From NCBI GenBank assembly GCA_012511525.1, contig JAAZFW010000024.1:1-7579 (forward strand): a DNA stretch of 7,579 nt, read 5' to 3'. The first letter of the stretch is position 1. Each line of letters starts with the position of its first letter. Both the position numbers and the translations under genes were made by a program. Positions 1 through 5,811 of this stretch are shown piece after piece. The notes under the pieces were generated by a model, which worked only from the letters and a program-made list of their open reading frames with translations, was not told where the DNA came from and made no database searches. The stretch is from Clostridiaceae bacterium (GTDB lineage Bacteria; Bacillota; Clostridia; Saccharofermentanales; UBA5734).

Positions 1-440
1 ATTTGACTTTTGCCGTATTCGGCCAGATGCGCCGCCAGCTGGTTGACACAGCCGACCGTCGGGATGACCCACAGCTCGTTGCGGGTGCCCACCCGCCCGT
101 CGGGCCGGCGGTAACCGGAAAATGCCAGGCCGTTGGCCGGCAACACGTCCTCCGGCTTCAGGTCCGGCGACGGTATCGGCGCAGGATCGGAAAAATCGCC
201 GGTCAGGCCGGACGACAGGTTATGGGTGTGCACCCACGCGCCGGCTTCGATCGGCTCTGACGCCACACCGATCGGCCAGCCATACTTGACGATGCGCTGC
301 CCGGCTTTCAGCGCCGTCAGGGCAACCTTGTGACCGGGCGGCACGCCGAAACCTTCGTTTAGTACGACGGCGACATGGTCCGCGGGGTGGATGCGCAGCC
401 ACCCCGCCGGAAGGCCGGAATCTGGATTGGATGGCACCAT
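1..440 (-). CDS. uxaA: Altronate dehydratase-type protein (UxaA family), N-terminal part, cut by left edge
   Basis: Reading the minus strand from the ATG at 440-438 gives 146 open codons to the window edge with no stop. Residues about 14-80 match an N-terminal SAF domain, including GHKVALT, a KYGWPIG stretch and a VHTHN segment. Residues about 120-140 (SGYRRPDGRVGTRNELWVIP then TVGCVN) match the start of the UxaA catalytic domain. From memory, E. coli UxaA shows the same blocks (GHKFALT, IKYGLPIG, VHAHN, RNELWILPTVGCVN). The family dehydrates D-altronate to 2-keto-3-deoxygluconate; galactarate dehydratase and sulfolactate sulfolyase are relatives, so the exact substrate is not proven. The start is secure: an AGGAG core (complement of 447-451) lies six bases upstream and an in-frame stop (complement of 453-455) excludes a longer protein. 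Full-length members are near 500 residues, so about two thirds is missing. It is divergent from the main operon and shares its control region. Confidence 0.92.
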   Translation of the reverse strand, partial: MVPSNPDSGLPAGWLRIHPADHVAVVLNEGFGVPPGHKVALTALKAGQRIVKYGWPIGVASEPIEAGAWVHTHNLSSGLTGDFSDPAPIPSPDLKPEDVLPANGLAFSGYRRPDGRVGTRNELWVIPTVGCVNQLAAHLAEYGKSQ

Positions 441-475
441 AGCAGACTCCTTTCAGAACCTGAGGTTATGCAAAC

Positions 476-506
476 AGCATACCATACCTCCCGGGCAACC
501 GGTCAA
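476..506 (-). promoter_or_regulatory. Candidate promoter for the uxaA-type gene
   Basis: On the minus strand, TTGACC (complement of 501-506) and TATGCT (complement of 476-481) resemble -35 and -10 hexamers. A TG one base before the -10 gives an extended -10. The spacer is 19 bases, longer than the preferred 17, so the -35 may contribute little. The perfect palindrome lies about nine bases upstream of this -35, a position where a repressor would act less directly than on the other promoter. Confidence 0.5.
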
Positions 507-514
507 GACGATCT

Positions 515-528
515 TGCAATCGATTGCA
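515..528. promoter_or_regulatory. LacI-family operator, perfect palindrome TGCAATCGATTGCA
   Basis: The 14 bases TGCAATCGATTGCA equal their own reverse complement. An even palindrome with a central CG step is the known signature of LacI-family operators, because the hinge-helix leucine intercalates at that step. The site sits just upstream of and touching the plus-strand promoter candidate, and about nine bases beyond the minus-strand -35 candidate, so one bound dimer could affect both directions. The likely ligand is the repressor encoded at 1949-2962; that pairing is inferred from proximity. Confidence 0.82.
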
Positions 529-540
529 CAAACGATTGCA
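527..540. promoter_or_regulatory. Degenerate second operator copy
   Basis: The right half CGATTGCA (533-540) repeats exactly the right half of the perfect palindrome (521-528), displaced by 12 bases. The left half matches the ideal at only three of six positions. Two centres 12 bases apart would be slightly more than one helical turn, so a second dimer might clash with or cooperate with the first. Alternatively this is simply a half-site remnant. It overlaps the -35 element candidate at 536-541. Confidence 0.45.
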
Positions 541-564
541 CCGGTAACCTCGCTGTGCTAGACT
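536..564 (+). promoter_or_regulatory. Sigma-70-type promoter for the plus-strand operon
   Basis: A TTGCAC -35 hexamer (536-541, five of six consensus bases) is followed after exactly 17 bases by TAGACT (559-564, four of six). A TG dinucleotide at 556-557, one base before the hexamer, makes it an extended -10. Transcription would start near 571, giving a leader of about 27 bases that carries the GGGGAGGA ribosome site at 583-590. The -35 lies inside the degenerate operator copy and eight bases past the perfect palindrome, so bound repressor should block polymerase. Predicted from sequence only. Confidence 0.68.
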
Positions 565-597
565 GGATACATCCAGCGTATTGGGGAGGAAATCCAA

Positions 598-1956
598 ATG
601 ACGCACACTGAACCGTTTCGCCGATTCCAATATGACACGACCGCCGAGCTGCAGCATGACCTTGACCGGATGGGCCTCGAGCTGCCCCTCCTGGGAGACA
701 TGGCCATTCTGGCCAGTCCGTGCCCGATCGGAAGCGGATCTGCGCCGAACCGGATTGCCATTCAGCCCATGGAGGGCTGCGACGGCAGCGCGGACGGCCG
801 TCCGGATGACTTGACATGGCGGCGCTACCGGCGCTTTGCGGCCGGCGGGGCCGGCCTGCTCTGGGTTGAGGCGACAGCCGTCGTGCCGGAGGGCCGCGCC
901 AACCCGCGCCAGCTCTGGCTGCACGAGCAGAATCTGGACGATTTTCGCGGCCTGGTACGCCTGATCGATAAGGAAGCCCGATCCAAGCCGTATAAAGTGC
1001 TCCAGCTGACCCACAGCGGCCGCTATTCCAAGCCCGACGGGCAAGCGCGCCCGCTGGTGGCCGCGGCCAATCCCTGGCTGGACAGGCCCGGGCAGGACCA
1101 GACGGTTTTGTCGGATGAGGCGCTGGCGAACCTGGTGCCGGCTTATGTGCAAGCCGCCCGGCTGGCCCACGCGGCCGGCTTCCAGGCTGTCGACATCAAG
1201 GCCTGCCACCGCTACCTGCTCAACGAGCTGCTTTCGGCACGCACCCGTTCCGGCCTGTACGGCGGTTCGCTCGAAAACCGCAGCCGCCTGCTGCTGGACA
1301 TCGTGCGCGCGGTCAAAGCCAAGGTTCCGATCGATATCGCCGTCCGCCTCAACGCCTACGATGAGATCCCGGTTCCCTACGGTTGGGGGGTCACGCAGGA
1401 AGACCATCGCCAGCCTGATTTTGGCGAACCGGCCTGGCTGGTGCGCGCACTCAAGGACGCCGGCGTCTCGCTGATCAATATCACGGGCGGCAACCCGTAC
1501 TACAATCCGCACGTCAACCGGCCCTACGACACGGGCCCGTACCAGCCGCCCGTCCATCCGCTCTACCATCTGACCAAGCTGCTGGGGGCCTGCCGCACGC
1601 TGAAACACGCGCTGGGGCCCGACTCGCCCGTCCGTTTCATGGCCTCAGGCCTGACCTGGCTGCGTCACCTGGCCGGCGATGCGGCAGCGGGCCTGGTCGC
1701 GTCAGGTTGGAGCGACCTGGCCGGCTTCGGCCGCCAGGCCTTTGCGTATCCATCCCTGGCTGCCGATTTGCTCGAAGAAGGGCGCCTGGACCCGAAGAAA
1801 TGCTGCCTTTCCTGCGGCAAGTGCTCCGAGATCATGCGCGACGGAGGGCAGGCAGGCTGCGTCATCCATGACAGCGACGTTTATTTGCCGATCTACCGGG
1901 CCGGCCGGGCCGGCAAGCCCTCTCTGAGCGGGAAAGACGTGGCCGAGCATGTCTGA
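598..1956 (+). CDS. Old Yellow Enzyme family NADH:flavin oxidoreductase with 4Fe-4S cysteine motif
   Basis: This is a 452-residue FMN TIM-barrel flavoprotein, predicted cytoplasmic. Visible OYE blocks are NRIAIQPMEG (51-60, flavin-binding strand 1), QLTHSGR (136-142), the active-site strand KACHRYLL (201-208, His204) and YGGSLENR (221-228). Near the C-terminus Cys403, 406, 409 and 421 form C-x2-C-x2-C-x11-C, the spacing class that holds a 4Fe-4S cluster in trimethylamine dehydrogenase and 2,4-dienoyl-CoA reductase. Unlike those enzymes, the chain ends about 30 residues later, so the FAD/NAD(P)H-binding domains are absent and electrons must come from another protein. Relatives reduce C=C bonds conjugated to carbonyls; the substrate here is unknown. 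CHRYLL departs from the commoner HGYL form, suggesting a distinct subgroup. The start has a GGGGAGGA site seven bases upstream. It is the first gene of the operon and its end overlaps the repressor gene by eight bases. Confidence 0.92.
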   Translation: MTHTEPFRRFQYDTTAELQHDLDRMGLELPLLGDMAILASPCPIGSGSAPNRIAIQPMEGCDGSADGRPDDLTWRRYRRFAAGGAGLLWVEATAVVPEGRANPRQLWLHEQNLDDFRGLVRLIDKEARSKPYKVLQLTHSGRYSKPDGQARPLVAAANPWLDRPGQDQTVLSDEALANLVPAYVQAARLAHAAGFQAVDIKACHRYLLNELLSARTRSGLYGGSLENRSRLLLDIVRAVKAKVPIDIAVRLNAYDEIPVPYGWGVTQEDHRQPDFGEPAWLVRALKDAGVSLINITGGNPYYNPHVNRPYDTGPYQPPVHPLYHLTKLLGACRTLKHALGPDSPVRFMASGLTWLRHLAGDAAAGLVASGWSDLAGFGRQAFAYPSLAADLLEEGRLDPKKCCLSCGKCSEIMRDGGQAGCVIHDSDVYLPIYRAGRAGKPSLSGKDVAEHV

Positions 1957-2962
1957 TCGCGACAGCGGCAGGCATCCGGCCACCCTTAAGGATGTCGCCC
2001 GCTCAAGCGGCGTGTCCGTCTCCACCGCCTCGCGGGCCCTTTCCGGCAGGACGCCGGTCGAACCGGCCACCCGGGACCGGGTCCTCGCGGCGGCTGAGAT
2101 GCTTGGCTATCGTCCCAATTTCCTGGCCCGCAGCCTCAAAGAGGGCAACAGCAGGATGATCGGCCTGATCGTGCCCGACATCACGAACCCCGTTTTCCCG
2201 GCCGTCGCCCTGGGTGCGGAGACGGAGGCCGTTCGCCAGGGGTACCAGCTGATGCTGTCCCACTCGCACGAATCGTCCGCACAGGAAGCTCGCCTGGCCC
2301 AGCTGCTCAGGCAAAATGGCGCCGCCGGGATCCTGGTCGCGACGGCCTGCCGCGGATCGCAGTCTCCGCTCGACTGGTCTCCGGCGATCCGCGATTTTCC
2401 GGTGTGCCAGGTGGTGCGCCAGCAGACCGTCCGCCTGCCCTGCTTTTGCGTCGACCAGGCGCTGGCCGGACGCCTGGCCGCGGAACGGTTCCTTGCCCGA
2501 GGCTGCCGCCGCCCCGCCATCCTGGCCGGGGACCAGACTTTGCATTTGCACCGCGAACGGCTGCAGGGCTTTCAATCTGCGCTGGCGGCCGCCGGCCTGG
2601 ACACGATCGTCCTGGATAGCTCCGACCCTGTGGAAGACGGCAGCCAAGTCACATACCGGCTGCTAGAACGCGACCTGCGGCCGGACGCCATTTTCGCCGC
2701 GTCGGACATGCAGGCGCTGGGCGTGATGCGCACGCTGTCCCGGAACCGGATTGACGTACCAGGGCAAGTGGCCGTCATCGGCGTCGACAACATGGGCATC
2801 AGCGCCCTGTGCACGCCGGCGATCACCAGCATTCGGCAGCCGCTCCAGGAGATCGGATGCCTGGCCTGCCGTTACCTGATCGAATGGATCAGGGCGGGAC
2901 ACCCGTCCGACTCGCCGCCCGACTGCCTGCCCTGTGCCCTGACGGACGGCGAAACAGCCTGA
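1949..2962 (+). CDS. LacI-family transcriptional repressor
   Basis: This 337-residue protein has the family's usual length. Residues 12-33 (TLKDVARSSGVSVSTASRAL and on) are the N-terminal helix-turn-helix; V24 and S25 occupy the positions that read the operator in LacI (Tyr17, Gln18). YRPNFLARSLK near 54-64 is the hinge region, with the leucine that inserts at the central CG of operators. From about residue 70 (IGLIVPDITNPVF) the chain follows the periplasmic-binding-protein-like effector domain, with IFAASDMQALGVM and VAVIGVDNM as conserved segments. The ATG lies inside the end of the preceding gene, only a weak ribosome site is visible, and an in-frame stop at 1925-1927 prevents an upstream start, so translational coupling is likely. 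It probably represses its own operon and the divergent uxaA-type gene through 515-528. The inducer is unknown; a sugar acid or pathway intermediate is a guess. Confidence 0.96.
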   Translation: MSDRDSGRHPATLKDVARSSGVSVSTASRALSGRTPVEPATRDRVLAAAEMLGYRPNFLARSLKEGNSRMIGLIVPDITNPVFPAVALGAETEAVRQGYQLMLSHSHESSAQEARLAQLLRQNGAAGILVATACRGSQSPLDWSPAIRDFPVCQVVRQQTVRLPCFCVDQALAGRLAAERFLARGCRRPAILAGDQTLHLHRERLQGFQSALAAAGLDTIVLDSSDPVEDGSQVTYRLLERDLRPDAIFAASDMQALGVMRTLSRNRIDVPGQVAVIGVDNMGISALCTPAITSIRQPLQEIGCLACRYLIEWIRAGHPSDSPPDCLPCALTDGETA

Positions 2963-2969
2963 TAGGATC

Positions 2970-2989
2970 CCGCGGCAGTACCGCGGCAG
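2970..2989 (+). repeat. Short tandem/inverted GC repeat before the SDR ribosome site
   Basis: CCGCGGCAG occurs twice (2970-2978 and 2981-2989) separated by TA. Because CCGCGG is itself palindromic, the two copies can pair as a six-base stem with a five-base loop. The element lies between the repressor stop and the AGAGAGG ribosome site (2992-2998) of the next gene. It has no T-run after it, so it is not a normal intrinsic terminator; a weak pause, RNA-stability or translation effect is possible, as is chance in GC-rich DNA. Confidence 0.5.
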
Positions 2990-3003
2990 AAAGAGAGGCA
3001 AGC

Positions 3004-3786
3004 ATGGATATGAATGACACACGGCCGGTCGCCATGGTGACCGGGGGAGCGCGCGGGATCGGCCTGGCCGTCAGCCGGCGTCTGCAATCAGATGGCTTTT
3101 GCCTGTCGATCCTGGGCACGAAACCGCCCGAAGCGCTCAGCGATGCCTGGGCGGGGCTGGAGCAGGCAGGTCCGGCAGTTTACACGCAGGGCGATCTGAG
3201 TCAATCCGAAGACCGGGCGCGTTACCTGGACCGCACAATGGAACAATTCGGCCGGGTTGACCTTTTGGTCAACAATGCCGGCGTCGCGCCGCTTGTCCGC
3301 GCGGACGTGCTGGAGATGAGCGAAGAAAGCTATGACCGGGTGATGGCGATCAACCTCAAGGGGCCTGTCTTCCTCTCGCAGCTGGTGGCCCGGCAGATGC
3401 TGCGCCAGCCAGGGCGTCCGGACGGGCTCAGGGGAACGATCGTGGTGATCAGTTCCGTCTCGGCCAACACCGTGTCCCTCAGCCGGGCGGAATACTGCCT
3501 GTCCAAGGCCGGCCTGGGCATGCTGACCCAAATCCTGGCCGCCCGTCTGGCCGAAGACGGGATTTTGGTGTACGAAGTCCGGCCGGGTATCATTCAGACC
3601 GACATGACAGCCGGCGTGCGACCGGTCTACGACCAGCAGATCGCCGCCGGTGTCTTTCCGATGCGGCGCTGGGGCCAGCCCGGCGATGTGGCCGACGCGG
3701 TCGCCCTGCTGGCGTCCGGTCAGCTGCGCTATTCGACCGGCGAATGCCTGCATGTCGACGGCGGGTTTCATATCCGCCGCCTGTGA
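3004..3786 (+). CDS. Short-chain dehydrogenase/reductase (classical SDR)
   Basis: This 260-residue Rossmann-fold oxidoreductase has the full classical SDR set: TGGARGIG (13-20) for NAD(P) binding, NNAG (90-93), the catalytic serine S151 in VVISSVS, and Y164/K168 in YCLSK. It continues with RPGIIQTDMT and ends with HVDGGFHI, typical of FabG-like sugar or polyol dehydrogenases. It probably interconverts a hydroxyl and a ketone on a sugar, sugar acid or cyclitol; similarity to ketoacyl reductases is generic and does not imply fatty acid synthesis. The ATG at 3004 was chosen because AGAGAGG lies five bases upstream and the Rossmann motif begins at residue 9. The same frame stays open back to 2809 inside the repressor gene, but a start there would add 65 residues unlike the family. 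ATG 3010 is a possible alternative. Its stop codon is embedded in the next gene's ribosome site. Confidence 0.94.
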   Translation: MDMNDTRPVAMVTGGARGIGLAVSRRLQSDGFCLSILGTKPPEALSDAWAGLEQAGPAVYTQGDLSQSEDRARYLDRTMEQFGRVDLLVNNAGVAPLVRADVLEMSEESYDRVMAINLKGPVFLSQLVARQMLRQPGRPDGLRGTIVVISSVSANTVSLSRAEYCLSKAGLGMLTQILAARLAEDGILVYEVRPGIIQTDMTAGVRPVYDQQIAAGVFPMRRWGQPGDVADAVALLASGQLRYSTGECLHVDGGFHIRRL

Positions 3787-3798
3787 GGGAGGGATCGC

Positions 3799-5811
3799 AT
3801 GCGTCACGTGACAACGCACAACGGAACGTTACACTTCGCGGGGAAAATCCGAATCAGGACCCACACCTGCCATGTCGCGGTTGTGGGCAGCGGCGCAGCC
3901 GGAATGGCCGCGGCCCTGCGCCTGGCCGAGCGAGGTGTTCCGGATGTCATGCTGCTGACCGAGGATCTGCTGGCCGGCACCTCGCGCAACACAGGTTCCG
4001 ACAAGCAGACCTACTACAAGCTGACCTTGTCCGGGCAAGAGCCGGATTCGGTCGGCCGGATGGCCCAAACGCTGTTTGCCGGCGGCAGCATGGACGGCGA
4101 CCTGGCCCGCATCGAGGCGGCGTTGTCCGCCGAATGCTTCTACTGGCTGGCCGAAAAGGGCGTGCCTTTTCCGCGCAATGCCTACGGCGAGGCGGTCGGA
4201 TACAAGACAGACCACGATCCGCTCAGCCGGGCGTCGTCAGCCGGCCCGCTGACCTCCCGCCTGATGGTCGAACATCTGCAAGATGCGCTGGATGCGACAC
4301 CGGTGGCGCTGTTCGACCGCCAGCAGGCCGTCAAGCTGCTCACGGACGGCCGGACCGGCGCGGTGCGGGGCGTTCTGTGCCTGTCGCTGGACGATCCCCA
4401 GATCGCCTTCAACCTGATCATGTGCCCGGCCGTCGTCTGGGCCGTAGGCGGTCCTGCCCTGGTCTATGCCGACGTCGTCTATCCAGGCAGCCAGCTGGGC
4501 GGCACCGCACCGGCCCTGGAAGCCGGCGCCGCGGCGGTCAACCTGACCGAGTGGCAGTACGGACTGGCCTCGGTCGCGCCGCGCTGGAACGTGTCCGGCA
4601 GCTACCAGCAGGTTTTGCCATCTTATGTCTCCACAGATCCGGACGGCGGCGATCCGCGCCATTTCCTGGCAGAGGGGATCTTGGACCGGAAGGAGCGGCT
4701 TGGTGCCATCTTCCGCAAGGGCTACCAGTGGCCCTTCGATGTGCGTAAGCTGCCCGGTTCGTCCCTGGTCGACCTTTTGGTTTACCGGGAAACCGCGCTC
4801 AGGGGCCGCCGTGTCTTCCTCGATTTCAGGCAGAATCCGGACGGTCTTGCCCTGGACCGGGCCGGCCTCGATGCCGAAACGGCTGACTACCTGGACCGGA
4901 CGCATGCCTGGGCGCCGCTGCCGTGGCAGCGCCTATGCAAGATGAACGAACCGGCTTACGCCTTTTACCTGGAACACGGCGTCGACCTGTCGCGCGACCG
5001 GCTGGAAATCCGCCTGAGCGCCCAGCACCACAACGGCGGCCTGGCTGTCGACGCCCATTGGGAAACGACGCTGCCCGGCTTGTTTGCGGTCGGGGAGGTC
5101 AGCGGCACCCATGGTGTTTACCGGCCCGGCGGCAGCGCCCTGAACAGCGGACAGATCGGCGCTTTGCGCGCCGCGGATGCGATCGCCCGCCGCCTGCCAG
5201 GACACGGCGATGCCGCCTTGGACGAAGCGTCCCTGCTTGCCCAGGCCGCCGACTGGCTCCGTGACATCCCGGAAACAGAACCTGCCGAATTGGAGTCCGA
5301 ACTGCTCAAGGGCTGGAATTTGGCCGGAGAGCGGATGAGCCGCCTGGCCGGCCCCTTGCGGGACACAACCCGGCTGCAGGAGATGCTCGGCGGCGTTTGC
5401 CGGGAGATCGCATCCAGCCGGCGTTTCCTTGCGATCCAGGCACTGCCGGGACGTGCCCTGGCCTGCCGTTTCCGCGACATGCTGCTGACCCAGCGCTTTC
5501 TGCTCGGAGCGATGTGCGACTACCTGGACCGCGGCGGCGTCAGCCGCGGTTCGGCGCTCTACCTGGAACCTGGCGGCCGCTTGCCCGGCAACAACGTTCC
5601 GGATGTCTTCCGGGCCAGGACCGGACCGGACACGCTGAACGATCGGGTGCAGCGCATTCGCCTCGAGACGCCCGGCGACCTGCTCAGTCCGCTTCAGATC
5701 GACTGGCGTCCGGTCCATCCGCTGCCGCAGCCGGATGAAGCCTTTGAGGTCGTCTGGCAGGCCTGGCGCAAAGATATGGCACAGCGGGGGAGGGGAAAAC
5801 ATGAAACCTGA
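3799..5811 (+). CDS. FAD-dependent oxidoreductase, fumarate reductase / L-aspartate oxidase superfamily
   Basis: This 670-residue flavoprotein opens with the dinucleotide-binding motif VVGSGAAGMAAA (GSGAAG at 30-35). TGSDKQ (65-70) sits where relatives have a glycine-rich FAD contact. AQHHNGGLAVD (408-418) and LFAVGEVSG, followed by GVYRPGGSALNSGQIG (439-454), correspond to the FrdA/SdhA/NadB blocks around the substrate site and the FAD-closing loop. Residues about 480-590 look like the family's helical C-terminal domain, with SRG at 582-584 where relatives carry ESRGAH. No heme, FMN or membrane-anchor segment is apparent and no signal peptide is seen, so a soluble cytoplasmic enzyme is expected. 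Such enzymes form or reduce C=C bonds next to carboxylates or ketones; the substrate is unknown. A GAGGGAGGG ribosome site (3785-3793) overlaps the previous stop. The last 11 bases overlap the next gene. Confidence 0.92.
   Translation: MRHVTTHNGTLHFAGKIRIRTHTCHVAVVGSGAAGMAAALRLAERGVPDVMLLTEDLLAGTSRNTGSDKQTYYKLTLSGQEPDSVGRMAQTLFAGGSMDGDLARIEAALSAECFYWLAEKGVPFPRNAYGEAVGYKTDHDPLSRASSAGPLTSRLMVEHLQDALDATPVALFDRQQAVKLLTDGRTGAVRGVLCLSLDDPQIAFNLIMCPAVVWAVGGPALVYADVVYPGSQLGGTAPALEAGAAAVNLTEWQYGLASVAPRWNVSGSYQQVLPSYVSTDPDGGDPRHFLAEGILDRKERLGAIFRKGYQWPFDVRKLPGSSLVDLLVYRETALRGRRVFLDFRQNPDGLALDRAGLDAETADYLDRTHAWAPLPWQRLCKMNEPAYAFYLEHGVDLSRDRLEIRLSAQHHNGGLAVDAHWETTLPGLFAVGEVSGTHGVYRPGGSALNSGQIGALRAADAIARRLPGHGDAALDEASLLAQAADWLRDIPETEPAELESELLKGWNLAGERMSRLAGPLRDTTRLQEMLGGVCREIASSRRFLAIQALPGRALACRFRDMLLTQRFLLGAMCDYLDRGGVSRGSALYLEPGGRLPGNNVPDVFRARTGPDTLNDRVQRIRLETPGDLLSPLQIDWRPVHPLPQPDEAFEVVWQAWRKDMAQRGRGKHET

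Larger units (their letters stand above)
441..597. promoter_or_regulatory. Divergent control region between uxaA-like gene and the plus-strand operon
   Basis: This 157-base gap separates the minus-strand uxaA-type gene from the plus-strand operon. It is visibly more AT-rich than the surrounding coding DNA. It holds Shine-Dalgarno sequences for both neighbours (complement of 447-451, and 583-590), one promoter candidate for each direction and a perfect operator-like palindrome near its middle. The arrangement, with a LacI-family gene as second gene of the plus operon, is the usual layout of a locally regulated catabolic locus. Binding itself is inferred. Confidence 0.85.

Noticed and set aside
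3..402. Plus-strand frames and a short minus-strand frame at the left end
   Set aside because: The correct reading here is the minus-strand frame starting at 440, which is open to the edge and matches UxaA. The others are shadows of it.
466..1608. 380-residue open frame on the minus strand
   Set aside because: It lies opposite the well-supported OYE-family gene, would span the promoter and operator, and its translation shows no recognisable domain. Long antisense frames are expected in GC-rich coding DNA.
2809..3003. Extended N-terminus for the SDR from an upstream in-frame ATG
   Set aside because: The added 65 residues would overlap the repressor gene and do not resemble an SDR. The ATG at 3004 has a ribosome site and places the Rossmann motif at the usual distance.
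2963..3003. Intrinsic terminator after the repressor gene
   Set aside because: There is a possible short stem but no following run of T residues, and the next gene starts at once.
3744..4748. 334-residue plus-strand frame overlapping the FAD gene
   Set aside because: It is an arginine/glycine-rich out-of-frame reading of the FAD gene, with no family motifs and no ribosome site at its start.
5529..5549. CCGCGG inverted repeat inside the FAD gene
   Set aside because: It encodes the family-conserved SRG segment and neighbouring DRGG residues in GC-rich codons; coding constraint explains it.
5735..5800. Extended N-terminus for the TIM-barrel protein
   Set aside because: It would read the end of the FAD gene in another frame. 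ATG 5801 has a strong ribosome site and starts directly at the first barrel strand.
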